IMG/VR virus record: IMGVR_UViG_3300021140_000043
Coordinates: 1-22,447 of that record
Strand: one strand, 5' to 3'
Source: a virus
DNA: 22,447 bases
Part shown: piece after piece, positions 6,205 through 13,546 of the stretch
Layout of the letters: each line of letters opens with the position of its first letter
Numbering within the stretch: the stretch's first letter is position 1
The notes under the pieces: model-generated
The model's database searches: none
What the model was told of the DNA's origin: nothing
What the model saw: the letters and a program-made list of their open reading frames with translations, nothing else
Program-made: the position numbers and the translations under genes

Positions 6205-6984
6205 ATGGATACTGAAAATTTTGATGCTGAAGCATTTGACCCCATCGCTGATGGACAAGTTGAAAGCGGAGGTGATGTTTCTTTTGATGAAGCACCGATT
6301 GATTATTTCAATGTTGACGAATACGCTGACAAATATGTCAAGGTAGTCGTTGATGGCGAAGAACTTGAAGTGCCACTTAAAGAAGCGGTTTCTGGATATC
6401 AACGTCAAGCGGATTATACCCGCAAGACACAACAACTGGCTGATGAGCGTCGTGGCGTTCAGTTTGCATCGGCAATCCAACAAGCGTTGGACAATGACCC
6501 AAATGCAACTATTGAACTATTGAAGTCTCATTATGGTTTGGACCAACAGGATTCCTTTGAAGAGGATGATTTGTGGGCAGACCCGATGGAAAAGCAATAT
6601 CGTCAACTTGAGAATCGTCTGAAGTCCTTTGAGGAACAACAGGCTATGAACGAGTTGGAACGTAATATTGGTTCTCTTCAGCAAAAATACGGTGAAGATT
6701 TTGACGCTAATGAAGTAGTTTCATTGGCACTAGCAAGGGGAACAACCGATTTAGAATCGGTTTACAAGCAAGTGGCATTTGATAGACTTTATAGTGGAGA
6801 ACAGGCTCGTCGTCAGGCACAGGCACAGCGTGCACAGCAGGAACAACAAATTGTTCAGGCTAAGCGTTCTAGTGGTATTGTGGCTGGTGGTTCGTCTGCT
6901 CAAGGTACATCCGTAGATTCACAACCAATCACTAATTTACGGGATGCTTTTGCTGCTGCTAAACAGCAGTTGGGTATTTCATAA
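6205..6984 (+). CDS. scaffolding protein
   Basis: This 259-aa strongly acidic protein has an N-terminal run of Asp/Glu, a small beta motif YVKVVVDGEELEVPLKEA (about residues 47-64), then YQRQADYTRKTQQLADER and long helical stretches (LENRLKSFEEQQAMNELER), ending in a Gln/Ala-rich tail. The V-D-G-E-E...L-x-x-x-Y-Q-R-x-A-D-Y-T-R-K-T-Q pattern is common in scaffold proteins encoded between portal and capsid genes. It would guide procapsid assembly and then leave. GGAG precedes the ATG, and the gene heads the scaffold-capsid unit behind the promoter-like element at 6154. No protease domain is visible. Confidence 0.8.
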   Translation: MDTENFDAEAFDPIADGQVESGGDVSFDEAPIDYFNVDEYADKYVKVVVDGEELEVPLKEAVSGYQRQADYTRKTQQLADERRGVQFASAIQQALDNDPNATIELLKSHYGLDQQDSFEEDDLWADPMEKQYRQLENRLKSFEEQQAMNELERNIGSLQQKYGEDFDANEVVSLALARGTTDLESVYKQVAFDRLYSGEQARRQAQAQRAQQEQQIVQAKRSSGIVAGGSSAQGTSVDSQPITNLRDAFAAAKQQLGIS

Positions 6985-7005
6985 TATTTCCTAGGAGGAA
7001 TTCAA

Positions 7006-7944
7006 ATGTCGAACCCGAACTTTGACGCACTACTCTCAACTACACTTGCGAACTATCGTGACAAGTTGACCGACAACGTGTTTACCGCACGTCCACTTAC
7101 ATACTGGCTTAGTGACAAGAGTCGTATCCAAACCGAATCTGGTGGTACGAAAATTGTTGAGCAGTTGATTTATGGTCAGAACAGCACTGTTGCTTCGTAC
7201 TCAGGTTACGAAACACTCAGCCTTACACCACAAGATGGTATTTCGGCTGCTGAATACGACTGGAAGCAATATGGTGCTTCAATCGCTATCAGCGGTATTG
7301 AAGAGGCTAAGAACAATGGCGAGCATGCTATTATTAACTTGCTTGAGGCTAAGATTATGCAGGCTGAAGAGTCATTGCGTGAAGGCTTTAACCAAATGTT
7401 CTTTGCTGATGGCACAGGCAACTCTGGTAAGAACTGGAACGGTCTTGGTAACCTTGTTGAGTCAGGTAACACCGTTGGTGGTATTAACTCGGCTACAGCA
7501 GGTAACGAATACTGGCGTTCATATGAGGAAAACACCGCTGGTGCTTTGACTCTTCTTCAGATGGCGACTGCTTATAACAGCGTGTCTGTTGGTAACGACC
7601 ATCCTGACGTTATCCTTACAACTCAAACATTGTTTGAAAAGTATGAATCACTTCTGCAACCACAGTTGCGTTACACTGATACAAAGACAGCAGATGCTGG
7701 TTTCCAGAACCTTCTGTTCAAGTCTGCGCCTATCATGTACGACGTTCACTGTACAGCAGGTGTTATGTACTTCTTGAACTCTAAGTACATCAAACTTGTT
7801 GGTCACTCTGACAAGTGGTTTGCACAGACCGATTTCGTTCGCCCTGAGAACCAGGACGCACGTTTCGCTCTTATCATGTGCTACGGTAACCTTGTTGTTT
7901 CTAACCGTAAGAAGCAAGGTAAGTTGACCGCAAAGACTGCCTAG
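7006..7944 (+). CDS. major capsid protein, HK97-like
   Basis: This 312-aa protein begins MSNPNFDALLSTTLANYRDK and contains GGTKIVEQLIYGQNSTV, YETLSLTPQDGISAAEYDWK, an ISGIEEAKNNGE segment, EAKIMQAEESLREGFNQMFF and a NPDVILTT-like block (HPDVILTTQTLFEKYE). I associate this pattern with HK97-fold capsid proteins of podoviruses and some siphoviruses. The strongest ribosome site in the window (AGGAGG, 7 bases before ATG) and codons with many C-ending AAC, GAC, TAC and ATC point to very high expression. A GC-rich hairpin 21 bases after the stop may shape the mRNA end. Position behind the scaffold and abundance signals make the call firm. Confidence 0.9.
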   Translation: MSNPNFDALLSTTLANYRDKLTDNVFTARPLTYWLSDKSRIQTESGGTKIVEQLIYGQNSTVASYSGYETLSLTPQDGISAAEYDWKQYGASIAISGIEEAKNNGEHAIINLLEAKIMQAEESLREGFNQMFFADGTGNSGKNWNGLGNLVESGNTVGGINSATAGNEYWRSYEENTAGALTLLQMATAYNSVSVGNDHPDVILTTQTLFEKYESLLQPQLRYTDTKTADAGFQNLLFKSAPIMYDVHCTAGVMYFLNSKYIKLVGHSDKWFAQTDFVRPENQDARFALIMCYGNLVVSNRKKQGKLTAKTA

Positions 7945-7964
7945 TCAGTTTTGTCAATTGATTT

Positions 7965-7982
7965 GGGGGGCTTTGGCCCCCC
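7965..7982 (+). terminator. GC-rich hairpin after the capsid gene
   Basis: GGGGGGC / GCCCCCC form a perfect 7-bp stem with loop TTTG just behind the capsid stop. The sequence after it (ATCTCTACC) has only a weak T-run, so it may be a partial terminator or an mRNA-stabilising 3' end, as often found behind capsid genes. Confidence 0.55.
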
Positions 7983-8011
7983 ATCTCTACCCACCACATT
8001 AAGGAGTAATG

Positions 8012-8599
8012 ATGCCATACGCAAAAAAAAGCAAGACCGTAAATGGTCCCGATAACAACAAGGCTTACATGCCAGTTCCTAAGGGTTACAAGGGAAACTG
8101 GAATGTTCCTAAAGGTACACCTTGGAAAAAGGATTCGCCTTATAACCCAGCAAATAAAGGCAAAGGTCCAACATCTCGTGGTCCTTCACCCGAATCAGTA
8201 GCAAAAGCAAAAGCGTCTGCAACACCCCGTGTTGTATCGCCTGCACCTTCACCCAAAGCGGTGGCTGGCCGTAAGGCTGCTGTTGCAAAACGTGCTAATG
8301 CTGTTTCGGCTTCTAAAGAAGCAGGAATGATTCGTTCCAGCAAAGAAGCGGCTGCAACTAAAAAAGCACAGGCTAAGCAGGTAACGTCTCGTGGGCCAAG
8401 TCCTCGTAGTGTTGCTGCTGCAAAGAAAAAGGCTTCTGCTGTTACGCCGATTGCTTCACCACGTGGCAAGGCTGCTAACCAGGCTGCTCGTCGTGCTGCT
8501 ATTACTGCTGCACAAAAGAAAGCATCTTCCAGCAAGAGGGCTTCTTCTGCACGGACTTCTGCTTCTGTGAAGCGTGGCGTTAAGGGAAAATTAAAGTAA
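8012..8599 (+). CDS. very basic histone H1-like protein, 195 aa
   Basis: After a Pro/Gly/Lys N-terminus (residues 1-53; YMPVPKGYKGNWNVPKGTP), the protein is almost wholly Ala, Lys, Ser, Arg, Pro and Val, with hardly any acidic residues. Two copies of a unit TSRGPSPxSVAxAK start at about residues 54 and 125, with a shorter SPAPSPKAVAGRK unit between, so it grew by internal duplication. Composition matches the tail of eukaryotic histone H1 and bacterial H1-like proteins. It should bind DNA or neutralise it inside the head, or be a basic internal virion protein. ATG 8012 is chosen over 8009 because AAGGAG at 8001-8006 is then 5 bases away rather than 2. It lies between capsid and tail adaptor genes. 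Confidence 0.75.
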   Translation: MPYAKKSKTVNGPDNNKAYMPVPKGYKGNWNVPKGTPWKKDSPYNPANKGKGPTSRGPSPESVAKAKASATPRVVSPAPSPKAVAGRKAAVAKRANAVSASKEAGMIRSSKEAAATKKAQAKQVTSRGPSPRSVAAAKKKASAVTPIASPRGKAANQAARRAAITAAQKKASSSKRASSARTSASVKRGVKGKLK

Positions 8600-8616
8600 C
8601 GAACCCCACATAGGGT
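8596..8616 (+). promoter_or_regulatory. T7-type promoter-like element, 4-base leader
   Basis: GTAACGA overlaps the stop of the H1-like gene; ACATAGGGT runs into the ATG at 8617. The predicted start G is 8613. One change (CATAG for TATAG) from the other copies. No Shine-Dalgarno site is present. Confidence 0.45.
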
Positions 8617-8841
8617 ATGAGTAAACAACTTGCCCACACCCTATATGGAGAACCTGTAAGTGGTTCCCGACCTGCCGTTTCGGCAGTCGGGAGCAAACTT
8701 GCGCCTGGAAGCGGACCGTATATCGGCCGTAACCGTTGTATCGCCAATAACGATACTTGTGAAGGACCCAAAGCCAAACAAACCGACTACTGTATCGGTC
8801 ATTTGCGTACTATGGCTAAGGAACAGAAGGAGAACGAATGA
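8617..8841 (+). CDS. small Cys/His protein, possible zinc finger, 74 aa
   Basis: The protein has a flexible N-terminus (SKQLAHTLYGEPVSGSRP) and a C-terminal motif CIANNDTCEGPKAKQTDYC-IGH, with spacing C-x6-C-x10-C-x3-H that would suit one zinc ion. I recall similar C-x-A-x(2-3)-D-T-C-x-G...C-x-G-H-L-R endings in phage and bacterial small proteins but no proven role. It starts directly behind the promoter-like element without a Shine-Dalgarno site and overlaps the tail adaptor gene by ATGA. A strong 11-bp hairpin lies inside its coding sequence (8666-8691). A head-completion or accessory role is possible from position only. Confidence 0.7.
   Translation: MSKQLAHTLYGEPVSGSRPAVSAVGSKLAPGSGPYIGRNRCIANNDTCEGPKAKQTDYCIGHLRTMAKEQKENE
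8666..8691 (+). other. strong intragenic hairpin
   Basis: CCCGA-C-CTGCCG, loop TTT, CGGCAG-TCGGG forms 11 base pairs with one bulged C, within the first third of the 74-aa gene. No T-run follows, so it is not a standard terminator. It could slow ribosomes, protect mRNA or be a processing site. Confidence 0.5.
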
Positions 8842-9536
8842 GCACAACACAGGAACTGATTACGTTCGTTAGAGACATCACCGATTTGGACGAGGCAGAT
8901 TTGCCTTCGTCTCTTGTTGTTTCTTACCTTAAAGATGGGTTTCAACGTATTATAAACTTGGAGCGTCGCTGGCCGTTTCTTGAAACTACCTACACATTGT
9001 CTACTGTCGCTGGACAACGTGACTATGCCACCAGTTCTATCGGGTCTGGAAACCTACGTGAGGTCACCAGTGTCTTGGATAACTCTACCAGTGGTAATCG
9101 TCTTAGTTTGATTTCTATTGATGAGGCTGAAGCCGTATGGCACGGCTCATTTGATACCCCTACCCGTCCTTTGTTTTATGCAGAGTGGGGAGATGTTATT
9201 AAATTGTATCCTAAGCCTGATACCGTGTATCCGTTGACGGTTCGTGGATACCGCAAGGCTAGTTACACTTGGACCACCAGTTTAAATACAGAAGTGGATT
9301 GCGATGAGCGTCTGCATAACGCCATCGCATACTATGCTGTGGCGCAAGCCTACAAGAGGCAGGAAGACCCTGAGTTGTCTAACGTGTATAAGCAGTCGTT
9401 TGATGAGGCTGTTATGTTGGCTCGTAAAGAGTTGATGCGTGCCAATGGTCATCGCCCTATGGTGATGTCTAGAGGGTTTGTGCGTCCTAGTGAGAAGTAT
9501 TGGCTTGAGTCTTTGGGTAGAACGCTGGGTCAATAA
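8838..9536 (+). CDS. head-tail adaptor (tail tubular A-like)
   Basis: This 232-aa protein is probably the adaptor ring between portal and tail nozzle in short-tailed phages. It starts MSTTQELITFVRDITDLDEA, has a helix with SLVVSYLKDGFQRIINLERRWPFLE (about residues 26-50), a beta domain around TYTLSTVAGQRDYATSS, and late helices ERLHNAIAYYAVAQAYKRQEDPE. The long N-terminal helical region with an R-W-x-F-L-E block and late Y-x-A-x-A-x-A-Y helix is typical of such adaptors (gp11-like and P22 gp4-like). AGGAG precedes the ATG, and the gene overlaps both neighbours (ATGA in front, TAATG behind), fixing it in a nozzle operon. Confidence 0.75.
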   Translation: MSTTQELITFVRDITDLDEADLPSSLVVSYLKDGFQRIINLERRWPFLETTYTLSTVAGQRDYATSSIGSGNLREVTSVLDNSTSGNRLSLISIDEAEAVWHGSFDTPTRPLFYAEWGDVIKLYPKPDTVYPLTVRGYRKASYTWTTSLNTEVDCDERLHNAIAYYAVAQAYKRQEDPELSNVYKQSFDEAVMLARKELMRANGHRPMVMSRGFVRPSEKYWLESLGRTLGQ

Positions 9537-11143
9537 TGTCTACAATGCGTGTTTTTCGTCAGGATGATTTTACTGGTGGGCTTAATCTTAGGGCCGACCA
9601 GTTTCAACTCGCCCCGAATGAATCGCCACGTATGTTGAATGTTGAGATTGACCCTCGTGGTGGTGTTTTTAGTCGTGGCGCTATGCGCCGTATTAATACT
9701 AGTCCTGTTTCTGGTGCTTGGCGTCCTAAGAATCTTGTTCCGTTTTATACGGGAACTAATTCTTATGTTATGTTGTCTACTGGGTTTGCATCTGCCGTTA
9801 ACGGCGATGTGCACTACTCTACAGGTGGTAACTTCAGCCCTTTAAGCATCCCTGTCAGTGCACGGGATGGTGCTAGTTTTGCACCATGGGGTGACACTCT
9901 CTATATTGCTACTGGCTCCGATACTGTGTCATACAAATGGAACGGCACATCCACAACCGCTTTGAGTGCTTCTGGACCTACATGGCAGGAATCATACACT
10001 ACTGGTTTGTCAGGTGTTCATTTTCCCAAGGCTAAGCACACGGTTACGCACGCAGGTAAAGTGTTTGTTGCTAATACAAACGAGAACGGTGTTGCTCGTC
10101 CCAATATTGTTAGGTGGTCGCATCCTAACAGCCCTGGCAACTGGGCCTCTAATGACTTTATTGAAATAAATGATGGTGGAGCAGAAATTACTGCGTTGAC
10201 TGTTTACGCTGGTCACCTCTTGGTGTTTAAGCGTGATTCTGTATATGCAATATTTGGTTATGATTCTGACACTTTCCAGGTTGTCGAGATTTCTCGTACT
10301 GTTGGTGCAGCAACACCGCATGCTGTGACAACAACTGAACGTGGTGTTTATTTCTTTTCATATCCTGAAGGTTTGATGTATTACGATGGCAAATCGTTGC
10401 GTGACATTTTTGAACCTGTCCGTCCTGCTATTATAAACAACGCTATTAACGCCAGTATTTCTACGCAGGTTTTTGTTAACAATATTAACCGTCGTATCTG
10501 GGTTTCTGTTCCTTACAGTGAAACAGCATCAGAAACTATTTCTACTGCTTCTTTTATTTTTGACCCAACTATTGGTAATGGTGCCTGGCTGTTGTTTTCA
10601 ACAGCAGACAATCGTGGGTTAAACGGTGGTTGTGATTTTATTGAACCATCTTTAGGGACAATCAAGCATTTGGGTGTTCATTCTACCCAGCCTTATGTTT
10701 TATCTGTTGATGAATACAATAATTCTTACGACAATATTACAGGAACTAACTATCAGTTTACTGCTCGTTACCGCACACGCTGGATTGATGGCGGGTCGTA
10801 TTCTCAAAAGAAAATGTTTCGACGTCCCGAGGTTGTTGTTAAACAGCAAAACATTCAGGGTGGTTTAATTGTTAAAGCCTATGCTGATTATGAAGAGGCA
10901 GATAACGGTGAAATTAAACAGTATACTTTGACTATTCCTAGTTCAGGTTTGGGAATGGTTTGGGGTACTACTCTTTGGAATGCATCCAATTGGGGTGCAC
11001 CAAACTCGGGTTCTCAACTTATTACTGGACGCAGTATCGGTCTTGCCAAGACTATACAGTTAGAGTTTACAGGTCCTGTTGGTACCGCTTGGGGTATCAA
11101 TAGTTTTACATTAAAATACAATCCTAGGAGGGTTACAGCATAA
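9536..11143 (+). CDS. tail nozzle / tail tubular B-like protein
   Basis: This 535-aa beta-rich protein opens with FRQDDFTGGLNLRADQFQLA and PNESPRMLNVEIDPRGG. That opening is typical of nozzle-type proteins of podoviruses (T7 gp12-like or P22 gp10-like). The middle repeats short blade-like stretches (APWGDTLYIATGSDTVSYKW; HAGKVFVANTNENG; VYAGHLLVFKRDSVYAIFG; TERGVYFFSYPEGLMYYDG) that suggest a beta-propeller. The C-terminal third turns to beta-sandwich-like sequence (TARYRTRWIDGGSYSQKK). It would extend the portal-adaptor channel and hold the fibres. It begins by TAATG coupling with the adaptor and ends the same way before the collar fibre. Confidence 0.8.
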   Translation: MSTMRVFRQDDFTGGLNLRADQFQLAPNESPRMLNVEIDPRGGVFSRGAMRRINTSPVSGAWRPKNLVPFYTGTNSYVMLSTGFASAVNGDVHYSTGGNFSPLSIPVSARDGASFAPWGDTLYIATGSDTVSYKWNGTSTTALSASGPTWQESYTTGLSGVHFPKAKHTVTHAGKVFVANTNENGVARPNIVRWSHPNSPGNWASNDFIEINDGGAEITALTVYAGHLLVFKRDSVYAIFGYDSDTFQVVEISRTVGAATPHAVTTTERGVYFFSYPEGLMYYDGKSLRDIFEPVRPAIINNAINASISTQVFVNNINRRIWVSVPYSETASETISTASFIFDPTIGNGAWLLFSTADNRGLNGGCDFIEPSLGTIKHLGVHSTQPYVLSVDEYNNSYDNITGTNYQFTARYRTRWIDGGSYSQKKMFRRPEVVVKQQNIQGGLIVKAYADYEEADNGEIKQYTLTIPSSGLGMVWGTTLWNASNWGAPNSGSQLITGRSIGLAKTIQLEFTGPVGTAWGINSFTLKYNPRRVTA

Positions 11144-11904
11144 TGGCTACTTTAAATATTCCAAACAGTTTCACAAACGGCTACGTTGCAAACGCTAACG
11201 AGGTTAACGCTAACTTTCAAAGTGTTAAAACTTTTGTTGAGTCATCGGTTCTTCAGTCCGACACTAAAACGGTGTTTTTGGCTCCTGTTGGTTCTATAAC
11301 CATGTATACTGGTGTTACTGCACCAGCAGGCTGGTTGCTGTGTGACGGTGTTACCAGCACTGCTTCTTATCCTGCGCTTGCGGCGCTGGTGGGGGCTACT
11401 ACGCCCAACCTTCAAGGTAGGTTCCCTATTGGTGATAATGGTTCTTTGGCTTTGAACGGTACTGGTGGTTCGCTCACTATTGGTGCAAACAATCTTCCTT
11501 TACACGCACACAACAACACGGCTACTTGGACACAGGGAGCAACCACTGCAGGCCGTAGTGAAAATCCTCACTATCACACAGGAGTTACAACTCACGAAGG
11601 CACCCACTATCACACAGACGCCAGAGAAGGCACTACTGGTACTGCTGCTGTATCACATAGTCATAACGAAGAAGGAACTGCTGGAAGTATTGGGGCTGGT
11701 GGTGGCGATTTTGGTACTGATGCAACAGACTATGGTGGTAGCCACTCTCACAGTTTTACCACCAGTAGTGAAGTTTCTAACATTGTAGGAATCACTGTCA
11801 CAATGGCTGGTACAGTAACGATGTCTAATGGCAACAACACCACCACAGCATCTGATTACTACCAACCATACTATGTAGTAAACTTCATTATTAAGCACGA
11901 CTAA
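11143..11904 (+). CDS. tail collar fibre with five His-x-His motifs
   Basis: This 253-aa fibre has an N-terminal attachment part (residues 1-45), then a phage collar domain (PAGWLLCDGVTSTASYPALA ... PNLQGRFPIGDNG, about 48-100), as in T4 gp12-type short tail fibres. Residues 118-205 carry five His-x-His motifs at 121-123, 143-145, 155-157, 172-174 and 201-203 within Gly/Thr-rich sequence. The C-terminus (YQPYYVVNFIIKHD) is the usual end of collar proteins. In T4 gp37 and gp12, such motifs from three chains bind metal along the axis, so a trimeric metal-stacked needle is expected by analogy. AGGAGG lies 11 bases upstream, and the TAATG junction couples it to the nozzle gene. Confidence 0.8.
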   Translation: MATLNIPNSFTNGYVANANEVNANFQSVKTFVESSVLQSDTKTVFLAPVGSITMYTGVTAPAGWLLCDGVTSTASYPALAALVGATTPNLQGRFPIGDNGSLALNGTGGSLTIGANNLPLHAHNNTATWTQGATTAGRSENPHYHTGVTTHEGTHYHTDAREGTTGTAAVSHSHNEEGTAGSIGAGGGDFGTDATDYGGSHSHSFTTSSEVSNIVGITVTMAGTVTMSNGNNTTTASDYYQPYYVVNFIIKHD

Positions 11905-12287
11905 TGCCTATAGAAACCCCAAGAGATAAACCAGAGTTGCAGATTTGGACTGCACCTTTAATGGAAGCACTCCGTTCATCGGATGCTTCCACTCTTCAGC
12001 ATATCTTCACTTCACTTAAGGAGTATCTGCGTGGTGTTCAAACAACCATCAGTTCAAACTACTACAACCTAAATATTGGTTCTGTATCGGTGGGTACAGC
12101 AGCCGCTAGTATCACTGGCACGTTTCCGAATCAAAACTTAAATCTTGTTTTACAAACTGGACCTGCTGGGCCGACTGGCCCTACAGGCCCGCAAGGTATC
12201 CCTGGGTATTCTATTTTAAACATTGACGGTGGAGCACCTGATTCTATTTATGGTGGTATACCTGTTATTGATTGTGGGAGTATCTAA
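11904..12287 (+). CDS. short fibre protein with collagen-like end
   Basis: This 127-aa protein has an N-terminal non-repetitive part ([20 protein letters not shown]; a helix then a beta-rich stretch, residues 1-80). A short Gly-x-y run [19 protein letters not shown] (about 86-104) and a compact end ([20 protein letters not shown]) follow. It is probably a connector that anchors the long collagen-like fibre encoded next, or a subunit that trimerises with it. It is coupled by TAATG at both ends. I know no exact family; the role is inferred from composition and from lying between two fibre genes. Confidence 0.65.
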   Translation: MPIETPRDKPELQIWTAPLMEALRSSDASTLQHIFTSLKEYLRGVQTTISSNYYNLNIGSVSVGTAAASITGTFPNQNLNLVLQTGPAGPTGPTGPQGIPGYSILNIDGGAPDSIYGGIPVIDCGSI

Positions 12288-13546
12288 TGGCTATTATTGT
12301 TCAATACCGTCGTGGCACAGCCGCACAATGGACCAGCACTAATCCTGTATTAGCGATTGGCGAGCCTGGTTATGAAACTGATACAGGCAAGTTTAAGGTT
12401 GGTAACGGTACGCAAACGTGGAGTTTGCTTCCGTATTCTAGTGGCACTGTAGGTCCGACTGGTGCGACTGGTGCTACAGGCGCAACAGGCATTCAGGGTC
12501 CACAAGGTATTCAGGGCTTGACTGGTGCTACTGGTCCTGTAGGGGCTACTGGCCCTACTGGCCCTACTGGCCCTACTGGACCTATTGGTCTTACAGGAGC
12601 CACAGGAGCCACAGGAGCGACTGGACCGCAAGGTCCGCAGGGTGACACAGGGGATACTGGTCCTGTCGGCCCTACGGGGCCTACAGGCGCTACTGGAGCG
12701 ACTGGGGCGACTGGTCCCACGGGTCCAACAGGGGTGACTGGTGCTGGATATTTTGGTGTTACTTCTAACACATCAAACACTATTGGAGTTGGCTCAAAAA
12801 CTTTTACCATTTCATCTCCATCTCCAAACGCATACCAGTCTGGTCAACGAGCACGAGCAATAAATCCAACATCACCAACAAACTACATGGAAGGCGTTAT
12901 TACGGTATCGCTATCTACCTTAACCATGACTGTAGATACGGTTGGTGGTTCTGGGACTCATGGCATATGGAGTTTTTCTCTTGCTGGCAATGTTGGTCTT
13001 ACGGGTCCGACTGGTCCGACTGGTCCGACTGGTCCAACTGGACCTACTGGTCTTACTGGTGATACAGGTCCTACTGGTCCGACTGGTGCGACGGGTCCAA
13101 CAGGTGCTACTGGTGCTGATTCTACTGTTCCTGGCCCTACGGGTCCTGCTGGTGCTACGGGGGCTACGGGTCCTGCTGGACCCATCGGACCTACAGGCGC
13201 CACGGGCGCCACAGGCGCTACTGGTGCTACGGGTGGTTTTAACTCAACACAAATAATTAACGCACAGCACAATGCTACCTATTCTTTGGTGATTTCTGAC
13301 TTAGGAAAAATGATTACAACAAGCCATGGAACCGCTGTTACTATAACCGTTAATGCGTCTTTAGGTTTAGTGCCTGGACAGTCTATTGATTTTTTACAAT
13401 TGGGCAACGGACAGGTAACTATAAACCCTGGTACAGCCACGGTCCACGGAACTCCAGGACTTAAGTTAAGGGCAAAACATTCTTCGGCATCACTGTTTTG
13501 TACAGCAACAGACGAGTATGTTTTGATTGGCGATTTGAGCGCATAA
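12287..13546 (+). CDS. collagen-like tail fibre with Mtd-type N-terminus
   Basis: Starting at the TAATG junction (12287; an ATG at 12272 adds five unlikely residues), the product is 419 aa. Residues 1-48 ([20 protein letters not shown], then [21 protein letters not shown]) match the virion-attachment domain seen at the N-terminus of the major tropism determinant (Mtd) and many fibres. Two collagen-like blocks follow (about 55-153 and 237-317), mostly GPT and GAT triplets, separated by an 80-residue beta-rich domain. The C-terminal domain (about 318-419; [15 protein letters not shown] ... [13 protein letters not shown] ... YVLIGDLSA) is a recurrent fibre tip. It should form a trimeric rod carrying a receptor-binding tip. 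Confidence 0.85.
   Translation: MAIIVQYRRGTAAQWTSTNPVLAIGEPGYETDTGKFKVGNGTQTWSLLPYSSGTVGPTGATGATGATGIQGPQGIQGLTGATGPVGATGPTGPTGPTGPIGLTGATGATGATGPQGPQGDTGDTGPVGPTGPTGATGATGATGPTGPTGVTGAGYFGVTSNTSNTIGVGSKTFTISSPSPNAYQSGQRARAINPTSPTNYMEGVITVSLSTLTMTVDTVGGSGTHGIWSFSLAGNVGLTGPTGPTGPTGPTGPTGLTGDTGPTGPTGATGPTGATGADSTVPGPTGPAGATGATGPAGPIGPTGATGATGATGATGGFNSTQIINAQHNATYSLVISDLGKMITTSHGTAVTITVNASLGLVPGQSIDFLQLGNGQVTINPGTATVHGTPGLKLRAKHSSASLFCTATDEYVLIGDLSA
12451..12745 (+). repeat. collagen-like Gly-x-Thr repeat block 1
   Basis: About 33 consecutive Gly-x-y triplets, mainly GPT and GAT. Tandem copies of CCTACTGGC and similar 9-mers occur around 12550-12580, so length change by slippage or recombination is likely. 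Confidence 0.8.
12994..13236 (+). repeat. collagen-like Gly-x-Thr repeat block 2
   Basis: About 27 Gly-x-y triplets, again GPT/GAT rich and including tandem GGTCCGACT repeats near 13005-13035. A short break ([10 protein letters not shown]) splits the block. Confidence 0.8.

Noticed and set aside
8140-8637. 165-aa leftward frame
   Set aside because: It lies opposite the repetitive H1-like gene; its Ala/Leu-rich sequence is the complement of Ala/Lys/Ser codons.
12451-13236. Possible CRISPR array or minisatellite
   Set aside because: The repeats are 9-base in-frame Gly-x-Thr codons without spacers, explained by the collagen-like protein.
12511-13272. Pro/Val/Ala-rich leftward frames
   Set aside because: They are the antisense of collagen-like Gly-x-Thr repeats, giving PVGPV-type patterns with no independent support.
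12287-13546. Diversity-generating retroelement target, because of the Mtd-type N-terminus
   Set aside because: No variable/template repeat pair or reverse transcriptase is visible; the Mtd-type part is the attachment domain, shared by many ordinary fibres.
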